Positions 45,123 to 52,834 are shown, numbered from the stretch's first letter. The stretch is DNA of 64,000 bases from JBBSEX01 sp038239345 (GCA_038239345.1 JBBSEX010000008.1:124001-188000), one strand, 5' to 3'. The notes: generated by a model from the letters alone, not told the origin. Numbers and translations: made by a program.

Positions 45123-45707
45123 ATGTCGCCACCGGCGCCGAAGGGCGTAACGGAACTACTCGTCGATATGCGTAGCGGCAACGAACAGGCCGCCGCCGAC
45201 CTGATACCGCTGGTCTATAGCGAATTGCGCCGTCTCGCCGGCAGTTACATGCGCCGCGAACGGCCGGACCATACACTCCAAGCGACGGCGCTGGTGCACG
45301 AAGCATTCATGAAGTTGTTCGGCTCGGAGCCGATCGAGTGGGAAAATCGCGCTCATTTCTTTGCCGTCGCGGCACAGCAGATGCGCCGGATTTTAGTGGA
45401 CCATGCCCGGGCGCAGCAGGCGGCGCGACGCGGTGGCCAACGGGTAAAACTCTCGCTGGATCAAGTCAACGGACTCTCGGAAAAACGGGATGAGGATCTG
45501 GTCGATCTGGATGACGCGCTGCAGCGCTTGAATGCCTTCGATCCGCGCGCGGCCCAGGCAGTGGAGCTGCGGTTTTTTGGCGGTTTGACCGAAGAGGAAA
45601 CCGCGCACGTAATCGGCGTTTCGGTAAAGACCGTTAAGCGCGATTGGCAAGCAGCGAAAGCGTGGCTGTTAACGCAATTGTCGAATGAAGACAACGAGCG
45701 ATCCTGA
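45123..45707 (+). CDS. ECF-type sigma factor (TIGR02999-like), acidic region 2.2 motif missing
   Basis: A 194-residue sigma-70-family factor. ATG 45123 has GGAGG (45113-45117) five bases upstream; upstream in-frame starts are less likely. Region 2 reads LVYSELRRLAGSYMRRERPD then HTLQATALVHEAFMKLFG, where typical ECFs have an acidic DAED-like motif before the VxEAF. Here that place is HTLQAT with two Thr (51, 55). Region 4 is LRFFGGLTEEETAHVIGVSV then KTVKRDWQAAKAWL. It has no anti-sigma gene nearby. Divergent from the Ser/Thr kinase; overlaps the next sigma gene by 23 bases. Confidence 0.9.
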   Translation: MSPPAPKGVTELLVDMRSGNEQAAADLIPLVYSELRRLAGSYMRRERPDHTLQATALVHEAFMKLFGSEPIEWENRAHFFAVAAQQMRRILVDHARAQQAARRGGQRVKLSLDQVNGLSEKRDEDLVDLDDALQRLNAFDPRAAQAVELRFFGGLTEEETAHVIGVSVKTVKRDWQAAKAWLLTQLSNEDNERS

Positions 45708-46449
45708 CACCGCTATTGGCGGCAGTCGAAGCCATTTCCCGGAGACGAATCTTTCGGCCATCCGGGCCGCTCATGGCCTGGATTCCACCGTTCGCCGGTA
45801 CGCCTGGGATAAGATTGCAGGCGCTTACTGGAAACCGGTTTACAAATACATTCGCATCCGCTGGAAGCGCTCGAACGAGGATGCGAAGGACCTTACGCAG
45901 GCTTTCTTTACGCGCGCTATGGAGAAAGACTTTTTCGCCCGGTTCGATCCGCAGCGGGCATGCTTTCGTACCTATTTGCGGACGTGCCTGGATGGGTTTG
46001 TGTCGAACGAGCGCGCGGCGGGCGAATGCTTAAAACGTGGCGGTGAATTTACTCTGGTCGGCTTGGATTTCGAGACGGCGGAAGGCGAACTCCGCCAGCA
46101 TGATGTACCCGGTGGTGCGTCGATTGAACAATGCTTTCACGCCGAGTGGGTACGGGGCTTATTCGCCGATGCAGTGGAAACCTTGCGCGATGAGTGCCGG
46201 CAGCAAAATAAACAGATCCACTTCGCATTGTTTGAGCGTTACGATCTGGATGCGAATTCAGCGGAGGTCAGCTATCAGGAGCTCGCCGCCGCTCACGCGC
46301 TTACTGTTTCCACCGTCACAAATTATCTGGCATTCGCCCGCCGGGAATTCCGCCGTATTGTGCTGGAGCGTCTCCGCGAAATAACCGGCGGTGAAGACGA
46401 CTTTCGCCAGGAAGCCCGGCTTCTGTTTGGGTCAAATCGCTACCCGTAG
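45685..46449 (+). CDS. Second sigma-70-family (ECF-like) factor with intact acidic motif
   Basis: A 254-residue protein. An N-terminal region (AIRAAHGLDSTVRRYAWDKI) leads into region 2 (YIRIRWKRSNEDAKDLTQAF, FARFDPQRACFRTYLRTCLD), which retains the acidic EDAKDLTQ sequence absent from its neighbour, and region 4 (SYQELAAAHALTVSTVTNYL, AFARREFRRIVLERL). Longer than most ECFs because of an insert between the two regions. It starts in the last 23 bases of the first sigma gene, so they are co-transcribed. A diverged sigma factor is most likely; the alternative is an anti-activator or HTH protein. Confidence 0.82.
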   Translation: MKTTSDPDTAIGGSRSHFPETNLSAIRAAHGLDSTVRRYAWDKIAGAYWKPVYKYIRIRWKRSNEDAKDLTQAFFTRAMEKDFFARFDPQRACFRTYLRTCLDGFVSNERAAGECLKRGGEFTLVGLDFETAEGELRQHDVPGGASIEQCFHAEWVRGLFADAVETLRDECRQQNKQIHFALFERYDLDANSAEVSYQELAAAHALTVSTVTNYLAFARREFRRIVLERLREITGGEDDFRQEARLLFGSNRYP

Positions 46450-46452
46450 CCT

Positions 46453-47165
46453 GTGAGCTTTGATCTGAGAATCCCGATTTTGCTAAGTGAGTCCGGTGCG
46501 CGCGTGGTGCGTGTAAAGCGACCGGACGGTACATCGTGGATTGAGAAATCCGGGCCAGACTCGGAGATCGCCCAAGAGACAGCTGTTCTACGTTGGTGTG
46601 CTGATCGATTGCCCGTGGCGCAAGTGCTACATGAACAAAAGGGCGTTCTGCACATGTCGGATCTACCCGGTCTCCCACTAACCGAACTACCATTAGAGCT
46701 GGCCAGCCGATTACTCGCCGATGCGCTCCAGCAGATTCATGCGGTTCCGGGCGTGGGGTGTCCGTTCCTGGCTGACTGGAACCTGCGCATCCGCGATGCT
46801 GAAGAACGTTTGCAAGCTGGCCTGATCGACACGTCTTACTTTGAAGAAGCAAATCAAAACCGTTCCGCAGAAGACGTTCTAAAAGAACTGCAAGCCTTTC
46901 CACCTTTGCCGCATCTGCGTTGTTTCACCCACGGCGACGCCTCTCTCTGGAAAACTTCCTTGCGCTGGATGGACGGCTGAGCGGGATTGTGGATATTGGT
47001 CGCGCAGGAATCACACATCCGGCCCAAGATTGGGCGTTGGCTCTCAGAGGGATGCGTGATCATTTTGGGCTTTCCGGTGAGCAGGAATTCCGCCGGCATC
47101 TCCCATCGAATTGTGCCAACGAATCGCTTCTCCGGCGCTTTCGCCTGCTTGATGAGATGTTTTGA
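46453..47165 (+). pseudogene. Aminoglycoside phosphotransferase (APH(3')-like), frameshifted
   Basis: The first frame (GTG 46453) encodes the N-lobe and reaches RCFTHGDAS, then leaves the family. The second frame carries on with ENFLALDGRLSGIVDIGRAG and ITHPAQDWALALRGM. Joined, they give the kinase catalytic loop HGDASLENF and the metal-binding GIVDIGRAG of the APH family. The cause is visible: CT is repeated four times at 46941-46948; three would restore the frame, so this is a +2 slippage. It starts 3 bases after the sigma gene. Sequencing error is not excluded. Confidence 0.78.
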
Positions 47166-47183
47166 GATGACGCCAAGGCCAGT

Positions 47184-47990
47184 TCACGCTAAGCGCCCTA
47201 TGCCTCTGCCCTGAGTCAGAGCGAAGATGATGAGCAGCAGAATGCTTACGCCGATTAGTGATGGAGAGAATTTCACGGTGCTGGCCTCGCCTATTGGTCC
47301 GAGCCGTTTGGCTACTTTTACACTAAAGAGTATTGGTAAACATGCCACACCGATCGGTAATGCGCCCTCAATCCCACCATTTAGAGGATTTTTCTGCCAG
47401 CATACCCCCGCGATCACGAGAGCGCTGACGCCGCCTAGAAACAGGATGACCATGCGAGAAAACCGAGCTTTACTCGAAGACGGCGATAAGCCAACCGAGC
47501 GAATTGGATTCACAAAGCTCTTTAGTCCGAATCTATAGATGCCGAGGGCAAGTCCCAGACACAAGGGGCGCCAATAGAAAGGCCAGTTGAACGCGCGAGC
47601 AATCGCAGCTTCGTCGTCCATACTCGTCAAACTTGATCGAACGCACTCACCAGCGAACCAGAAGGTATTGAAGACGGCAATCGCCAGGAAAAACAGACGC
47701 CACTGCAATGATACTCGCGGTATTGTAACTAGGCCAATTGCTCCGATGACTGCAAGCACCACGTTCGCCAAAGGTCCTGCCATGTCCACCAAACTACTTC
47801 CACCCAGACAAGCAAAGTGAGTTGCCGTCAACAGAGTGACTTCGCCGCCAACGGCTAAACATGCACCTCCATGACCAATCGCCTCATGACACACCGCCGA
47901 GACGAGCCCCGCAATTCCCCCCAGTGCGAGTAGCGTCACTCGACTGTCCTGGGAGTTCAATGTGGTCTCCATAATGCCTAAATTATCCAT
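47184..47990 (-). CDS. Polytopic membrane protein, M50-peptidase-like with HExxxH
   Basis: A 268-residue membrane protein with about six hydrophobic segments. The start at ATG 47990 has AGAGG four bases upstream. The motif AVCHEAIGHGGAC lies in the first helix region and DMAGPLANVVLAVIGA in the next, like the pair of signatures in site-2 (M50) proteases, but the first has three residues between Glu and the second His (HEAIGH) instead of two. The usual NPDG loop is not seen. It may be a divergent M50 enzyme or an inactive relative. Lies immediately left of the transposon remnant. Confidence 0.7.
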   Translation of the reverse strand: MDNLGIMETTLNSQDSRVTLLALGGIAGLVSAVCHEAIGHGGACLAVGGEVTLLTATHFACLGGSSLVDMAGPLANVVLAVIGAIGLVTIPRVSLQWRLFFLAIAVFNTFWFAGECVRSSLTSMDDEAAIARAFNWPFYWRPLCLGLALGIYRFGLKSFVNPIRSVGLSPSSSKARFSRMVILFLGGVSALVIAGVCWQKNPLNGGIEGALPIGVACLPILFSVKVAKRLGPIGEASTVKFSPSLIGVSILLLIIFALTQGRGIGRLA

Positions 47991-48015
47991 CGTGCCTCTA
48001 AGCACGGTGTCAGGG

Positions 48016-48040
48016 TGGCACTCTCAACATTACTTGGCAT
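48016..48040 (-). repeat. Left terminal inverted repeat
   Basis: The 25 bases at 48016-48040 match the inverse of 49933-49957 at 21 of 25 positions. It lies 25 bases from the start codon of the membrane protein gene at 47990, in the intergenic region, so it did not damage that gene. Confidence 0.75.
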
Positions 48041-48065
48041 AGGGCCGACACATCTTTTAGTTTCG

Positions 48066-48416
48066 GAGTATCGCCGGATCGGGTTGACGGCGCTGGTCCG
48101 CAAAAATCGAACTGATCGTGGTGAACGCCGCGTTGTGTCGGCCAAGCTTAAGGAAGCCATCGAAGGCCTGGCCCTGCAAAAACCGCTGTTGCCGATTGCA
48201 GCACTGTACCGACAGGTGTCGAGATTCTCCAAGGACTTTGGTGAAAAGGCTCCGAGCTACGCACCGTTTTTAACAATCATCCGCGTCACCGGCGCCAACT
48301 TCCGGTTGCTGAACCGTCTCCTCACTCAGATAGAACGAATCCTCGAAGTCAACTCGCTGCGACAGGTGACCAAGGCGGTCGTGGAGGCTGCGCGGGAGAG
48401 CCTCGTAATCGGTTAG
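48066..48416 (+). pseudogene. Fused remnant of TniA-like transposase and TniB-like ATPase
   Basis: An open frame encodes two stretches from different transposition proteins. Residues EYRRIGLTALVRKNRTDRGE then RRVVSAKLKEAIEGLALQKP resemble the N-terminal helix-turn-helix region of Mu/TniA-type DDE transposases. After KAPSY the text becomes RVTGANFRLLNRLLTQIERI then VTKAVVEAARESLVIG, which resembles the C-terminus of TniB-type AAA ATPases. The whole catalytic domain, the DDE residues and the ATPase Walker motifs are missing, so an internal deletion joined them. It lies just inside the left end. Confidence 0.7.
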
Positions 48417-48494
48417 GCTTAGAAACTCTACGATGTGCCGTTGATCCTGAGTTTAGGTGCATGGCCGGCAACGCAGGGCGCGCTCAACCTAAGA

Positions 48495-48540
48495 TTGCAT
48501 GCCGTCAATCGGTATTGTATACTGAACCTAATGGTTCAGT
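48495..48540 (+). promoter_or_regulatory. Promoter and palindromic operator of the ArsR-AHSA1 pair
   Basis: TTGCAT (48495-48500) and TATACT (48518-48523) are 17 bases apart. Transcription would begin at about 48530, next to the ATG at 48531, so the message is leaderless or nearly so. ACTGAACC (48521-48528) and GGTTCAGT (48533-48540) are a perfect 8-base inverted repeat with TAAT between, covering the -10 end, start site and start codon: an ideal self-repression site for the ArsR protein. Confidence 0.75.
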
Positions 48541-48896
48541 ATTGCCAAACCCACTTCGATGCCTCGTTCGGCGCGCTCTCGGACGCAACGCGACGCGGCG
48601 TTCTGGAGCAACTCGGGCGAGCGGACGCTTCGATCACAGCCCTTGCCGAGAGGTTCCACATGACCCTCACGGGCATGAAGAAACATGTAGGCGTCTTAGA
48701 GCAAGCGGGGCTCGTCACTACGGAGAAGGTCGGGCGCGTGCGGACCTGTAAGCTCGGCCTTCGCGGACTGCAAGAAGAAGCGGCATGGATCGAGAGGTAC
48801 CGCCAGCTCTGGAGCGCACGCTTCGACGAGTTGGACAACGTTGTCGAGGAATTAAAACGAAAGGAGAAAGCAAATGGACGTAAGAAGAGAAAGTGA
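48531..48896 (+). CDS. ArsR-family transcriptional regulator
   Basis: A 121-residue winged-helix regulator (FGALSDATRRGVLEQLGRAD, SITALAERFHMTLTGMKKHV, then GVLEQAGLVTTEKVGRVRT) of the short ArsR class without an obvious cysteine metal site in the recognition helix. It resembles ArsR proteins that control AHSA1-domain genes. ATG 48531 is preferred over an upstream in-frame start at 48435 because the promoter lies between them. It overlaps the downstream AHSA1 gene by 23 bases, and a perfect palindrome covers its start. Confidence 0.9.
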   Translation: MVQYCQTHFDASFGALSDATRRGVLEQLGRADASITALAERFHMTLTGMKKHVGVLEQAGLVTTEKVGRVRTCKLGLRGLQEEAAWIERYRQLWSARFDELDNVVEELKRKEKANGRKKRK

Positions 48897-49383
48897 GGCC
48901 ACCCCCACGAAGAACCACACGACGGTGGAACGGAAATCCGAGCGCGAACTCGTCGTCACACGCACCGTCAACGCGCCTGCGCGCCTCGTGTTCGAGGCGT
49001 GGACCAAGGCAGAACTATTCAGGAGGTGGTGGGTACCAAAGTCGTATGGGCTGACCCTGCTTTCCTGCGAAATGGATGCTCGCGTTGGGGGGCAGTATCG
49101 TTTGGTGTTTCGCCACGAAGATTCGACGATGGAGTTCTTCGGCACGTACCTCGAAGTGACACCGCACTCGCGCCTGGTTTGGACCAACGAAGAAGGTGAC
49201 AACGGCGAGACCATCACCACGGTGACCTTCGAGGAAAACGCCGGCAAGACGTTGTTGGTCGTGCACGATCTCTTTCCCTCGAAAGAAGCGCTTGACTCCG
49301 GATCGACGGGCGCGATGCCCGAGACGCTCGACCAACTCGACGAGCTGCTCGTCAGCCTGGGATCAAGTACTGAGACAAAATGA
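48874..49383 (+). CDS. SRPBCC/AHSA1-domain protein
   Basis: A 169-residue START-like protein (VTRTVNAPARLVFEAWTKAE, LFRRWWVPKSYGLTLLSCEM, GGQYRLVFRHEDSTMEFFGT, then LEVTPHSRLVWTNEEGD) typical of AHSA1 proteins, which bind small hydrophobic ligands in a deep cavity. AAGGAG lies about 6 bases before the ATG, within the end of arsR. The pair is a standard two-gene unit in many bacteria, but here it lies inside a transposon remnant. Ligand unknown. Confidence 0.9.
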   Translation: MDVRRESEATPTKNHTTVERKSERELVVTRTVNAPARLVFEAWTKAELFRRWWVPKSYGLTLLSCEMDARVGGQYRLVFRHEDSTMEFFGTYLEVTPHSRLVWTNEEGDNGETITTVTFEENAGKTLLVVHDLFPSKEALDSGSTGAMPETLDQLDELLVSLGSSTETK

Positions 49384-50028
49384 CGCAGCCAATCCGTCAA
49401 ACAAACGCTTCCGGTGGGCGACAGAACGGGCGGCGTTCAGCAGTGCGGAAGACAGCTTTCCTGCGGAGATGTTTCGCCTAAAGGGTGGCGAGATCCGCGG
49501 CGACATGAAGCCGCGCTCCCAGTCGCGATTGGCCATCTTGCCTGACACACCCACGTGACACTGATGCAGCGCATACCCATCATCGTCCCAATGGTGAACG
49601 GCTTTCTCGACGCCGAGCCATAGCCGTGCTACGGCTCGCGCCGTTTACTCGAAACTGCACCAACGAAAGTCCCTCCTCCTGCTTCGAGCCACTTACCTGA
49701 AAGCAGTAAAGAACGATCAGTCGCCTAGTCTAGAGAAACAGTACTCTCTCGAGGTGGCGTAAACTGTATCATTGCTCAAACGTTCGTTTTTGCAATGACT
49801 CCTCGATCAACTTCGCGAGAGTGACACTTGCGTGGCGGTTTCCTGATCGTTGGTTGGCAACTGTCTGTCGGCTCCTCGCTCGGTCGCCGTCAGCCAACAA
49901 GACCATCGATGCCAAATCATGTTGACGACGCTATGCCAGATAATGTTGAAAGTGACATTACGATCGCCGGACGAATCTCAAGCAGCGCTAGATATTTACG
50001 CTTGGTTTAGGCTCCGGGCAAAACGGTA
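49384..50028. other. Long non-coding region with the right end of the transposon
   Basis: 645 bases with no recognisable gene on either strand. The only defined structures are the right transposon end and its inner repeat (49909-49957). A minus-strand frame open from about 49643 to 49363 has no ATG and no recognised family; it contains SGKMANRDWERGF but is not supported as a gene. The rest is probably decayed transposon sequence. Confidence 0.6.
49909..49957 (+). repeat. Right terminal inverted repeat plus inner direct repeat
   Basis: Two imperfect direct repeats 24 bases apart: ATGCCAAATCATGTTGA (49909-49925) and ATGCCAGATAATGTTGA (49933-49949), the second continuing as AAGTGACA to 49957. 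The outer copy pairs with the left end. Multiple copies at one end are expected for transposase binding sites in Tn402/Tn7-type elements. Confidence 0.75.
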
Positions 50029-50919
50029 ATGCGCTGGCTGTCTGACAAAGCGCTATCGCGGCTGCGGGAGGTAGTGGACCTGCCAGACATGGAAGCGACC
50101 AAGTATCGCATCGTCGAAGAGCTTGGGCGGGGCGGGATGGGGACCGTATATCTGGCGGAAGATGACGACCTGCAACGGAGGGTTGCGCTCAAGGTCTTAA
50201 CGCTTGCCGATTCAAGCGGCGAGGCGTCTGCCCGGATGCGGCGCGAGGCTCACGTTCTGGCGAAGCTGGAACATCCCGGTATCGTCCCAATTCATGACAT
50301 CGGCGAACTGCCCGATGGCCGCGTTTTTTACACGATGAAATTGGTCCGCGGGGCGCCGCTCGACGAGTATTGCGCGGCACACCCGATCTCCGAACGACTC
50401 CGAGTTTTTGAGCGCCTCTGTGAGCCGGTAGCCTTCGCGCATTCCAAGGGCATCGTGCATCGCGATTTGAAACCGCGGAACATTATGGTTGGCGAATTTG
50501 GTGAGGTCCTGGTGCTGGATTGGGGTGTCGCGGCGGGTGTAGGCGAAGATGATCCGACTATCGCGGGGACGGCAGCTTACATGCCACCCGAACAATCGCT
50601 GGGGAAAGCGGTGGATGCGCGCAGCGATATCTACGCGCTTGGAAAGATCCTGCGTTCTGTTGGCAGTGAAGACTGCGACAAGCGTTTGCTTGCGGTAATC
50701 GCCAAGGCAACGGCGATCGATCCCCTGGCACGCTACGCAAGCGTCCTGGACCTGGCGGCGGATATATCGCGATACCGAGAGAAATCGACGATTGCCGCGT
50801 ATCGCGAAGCACCGTGGGAGATTGCCGCCCGCTTACTATCGCGCAACAAAGCAATTGTCGGGTTGATCGTCGCTTATATACTGATGCGGGCTATGCTGTT
50901 TTTCTGGATGGGACGCTGA
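50029..50919 (+). CDS. Short Ser/Thr protein kinase with C-terminal membrane anchor
   Basis: A 296-residue Hanks-type kinase. YRIVEELGRGGMGTVYLAED, VALKVL, HRDLKPRN (about 144) and an APE-like MPPEQSLG are present, but the DFG motif reads DWG (LDWGVAAG, about 164). One hydrophobic helix near the C-terminus (AIVGLIVAYILMRAMLFF) would tail-anchor the protein with the kinase in the cytosol; there is no sensor domain outside. It starts after the transposon end and shares no bases with feoB, whose stop lies right after its own. Confidence 0.87.
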   Translation: MRWLSDKALSRLREVVDLPDMEATKYRIVEELGRGGMGTVYLAEDDDLQRRVALKVLTLADSSGEASARMRREAHVLAKLEHPGIVPIHDIGELPDGRVFYTMKLVRGAPLDEYCAAHPISERLRVFERLCEPVAFAHSKGIVHRDLKPRNIMVGEFGEVLVLDWGVAAGVGEDDPTIAGTAAYMPPEQSLGKAVDARSDIYALGKILRSVGSEDCDKRLLAVIAKATAIDPLARYASVLDLAADISRYREKSTIAAYREAPWEIAARLLSRNKAIVGLIVAYILMRAMLFFWMGR

Positions 50920-52827
50920 TCAGACCCAGCCGCGGCTGATGACTTGATTCGTAATCAGGGCGCAGACCCAGGCAATCCCGGTCATATAGAGAAATTGAAC
51001 GATGGGCCACTGCCAGCCCCCGGTCTCGCGGCGAACGACAGCGATGGTGGACATGCATTGCATCGCGAAAGCGAAGAAGACCAGCAGAGCCACGGCTCCC
51101 GCGGGTGTCAGGTCTTTTCGCAATGCTTCCTGCAAGCCTTGCGTTTGGGATTCGCCTTCAATCCCGTAAATCGTTCCCAGAGTTCCAACTATAACTTCAC
51201 GAGCGGCCAGAGACGTAATTAGCCCGATGCCGATCTTCCAGTTGAAGCCCAGCGGTTTGATCAGCGGTTCCACTGTACGGCCAATCGTTCCGGCCAGACT
51301 CTGCTCAATGGGCGGCGCTTTTCCATCTTGCAGTGGCAGGTGCGCGAGAACCCAAAGCCCTATCGCGACGCCTAATATCACGGTTCCGGCGCGGCGCAAG
51401 AACACGCGGGAGCGATCCACCAAGCGCAATCCGAGCGAGCGCAAAGTGGGCCAGCGGTATGGCGGCATCTCCAGCATGAACGACGAGCGGCCGGTTTTTA
51501 ATACAGTGGACTTGAGCAATTTCGCGGTGCCCACGGCGGCGACGAAACCGAGAATATACAGACCAAGCATCGCCGCGGCTCGCGTTCCAAGAAACGGACC
51601 CAGCAGGGCCTTTTCCGGTATGAACGCGGCGATCAGCAGCGTGTATACAGGCAGGCGGGCGGAGCACGTCATGAACGGTGCAATCAGGATGGTGGCGATG
51701 CGGTCGCGCTTGTTCTCAATGGTTCGCGTCGCCATAATCGCCGGCACCGCGCAGGCATAAGCGGACAGCAGCGGGATGAACGATTTTCCTTGCAGCCCGA
51801 AGCGCGACATCGTGCGGTCTGCAATTAAGGCAGCGCGAGCCAGATAACCGGAATCTTCCAGTATTCCGATGAACAAGAAGAGGAGAAGGATCTGCGGCAG
51901 AAAAACGATCACCGAGCCCACTCCGCTCCATACACCCTCTATCAGCAAGGAGCGAAACACGGATGGCGGAAGCATGCCGCCGATCCATTGCCCGGACATC
52001 GCGACGCCGGCTTGTACGGCATCCATCAACGGACGGGCACCGGCAAAGATGGTCTGAAAGACGCCGATTACTACCAGCATGAAAACCAACGGTCCGGCGA
52101 CGGGATGGAGGAAAAATTTGTCCAGACGGCGGGTCCAAAGCGGGGGGTCCGGCGCCTGGTAACCAGCGCGATTGCCAATACCCGCCGCCCACTGCCGGCA
52201 CTTTGGAATGTCCTGCAGCACGGGCAACTGCATCAGAGGCGCTTGCACTGGAACGGCCGTTGCCGCGGTGCCCTTTAGGAACGTGAATACTTTATCGACG
52301 CCTTCGCCCTTAGCCGCGCTGACCAGGACGACCGGCGTCCCCAGCTCCATCGCCATTTTGGTGACATCGACTTCACCGCCACGGCTGCGAAGATCGTCGG
52401 CCATGTTGAGGATCACGAGCGTGGGCAGTCCGAGACTCAAAATCGGCGCCGCAAGCACCAGATGCCGGCCAAGATTCGTGGCGTCGAGAATCAACAGCAC
52501 GGCGTCGGGCTTGGGAATATTCTTCATAGTCCCGGCAAGGACATCGTGCGTAACCTGTTCATCTTCCGACCGTGGCGAAAGGCTATACACGCCCGGAAGG
52601 TCAACCAGATTCACGTCGCGATTGCCTCCCACGCGAGCCTTTCCCACGCGGTGTTCCACCGTGACGCCGGGAAAATTAGCGACCTTCTGACGCAAGCCCG
52701 TCAGGCGGTTGAAGAGAGTGGATTTACCGGAGTTCGGCGGGCCGATTATGGCTACGGTGTGCGCTCGGGTAGCGATTGGAGGGGGCGGGGGAAGAGTGGC
52801 TACAGGGCAGCCGTGGCACTCACTCAT
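50920..52827 (-). CDS. feoB: Ferrous iron transport protein B
   Basis: A 635-residue FeoB: an N-terminal G domain with G1 GPPNSGKST, a G3 of DLPG and a G4 NMAD (the Met variant usual for FeoB), followed by the helical GDI part and about eight to ten transmembrane helices with two Gate-type repeats (PFMTCSARLPVYTLL and later LITSLAAREVIVGTLGTI). The N-terminus has ECHGCP, a possible extra metal-binding cysteine pair. It is shorter than the 770-residue E. coli form. Starts 8 bases after feoA. Confidence 0.95.
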   Translation of the reverse strand: MSECHGCPVATLPPPPPIATRAHTVAIIGPPNSGKSTLFNRLTGLRQKVANFPGVTVEHRVGKARVGGNRDVNLVDLPGVYSLSPRSEDEQVTHDVLAGTMKNIPKPDAVLLILDATNLGRHLVLAAPILSLGLPTLVILNMADDLRSRGGEVDVTKMAMELGTPVVLVSAAKGEGVDKVFTFLKGTAATAVPVQAPLMQLPVLQDIPKCRQWAAGIGNRAGYQAPDPPLWTRRLDKFFLHPVAGPLVFMLVVIGVFQTIFAGARPLMDAVQAGVAMSGQWIGGMLPPSVFRSLLIEGVWSGVGSVIVFLPQILLLFLFIGILEDSGYLARAALIADRTMSRFGLQGKSFIPLLSAYACAVPAIMATRTIENKRDRIATILIAPFMTCSARLPVYTLLIAAFIPEKALLGPFLGTRAAAMLGLYILGFVAAVGTAKLLKSTVLKTGRSSFMLEMPPYRWPTLRSLGLRLVDRSRVFLRRAGTVILGVAIGLWVLAHLPLQDGKAPPIEQSLAGTIGRTVEPLIKPLGFNWKIGIGLITSLAAREVIVGTLGTIYGIEGESQTQGLQEALRKDLTPAGAVALLVFFAFAMQCMSTIAVVRRETGGWQWPIVQFLYMTGIAWVCALITNQVISRGWV

Positions 52828-52834
52828 GGGAGCC

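Larger units (their letters stand above)
48016..49957. mobile_element. Decayed Tn402/Tn5053-like transposon remnant with matching ends
   Basis: Two 25-bp ends in opposite orientation match at 21 of 25 positions: left TGGCACTCTCAACATTACTT (48016 on) and right, read inward, TGTCACTTTCAACATTATCT (49957 inward), both then GGCAT. The right end starts TGTCA and has a second, inner copy, the pattern of Tn402/Tn5053-type ends with repeated transposase sites. Inside are a fused tniA/tniB fragment and an ArsR-AHSA1 pair. No matching target duplication is visible in the 5 bases flanking each end (CAGGG, TTACG), so the element is old or rearranged. The exact termini are inferred. Confidence 0.65.

Noticed and set aside
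48015..48065. The 5' part of the frame that continues into the tniA/tniB remnant
   Set aside because: It overlaps the left transposon end and has no transposase-like text, so it is not part of the ancestral coding sequence.
49363..49643. A minus-strand frame in the transposon remnant
   Set aside because: No ATG, no recognised family, and it overlaps the end of the AHSA1 gene; not enough to call a gene.
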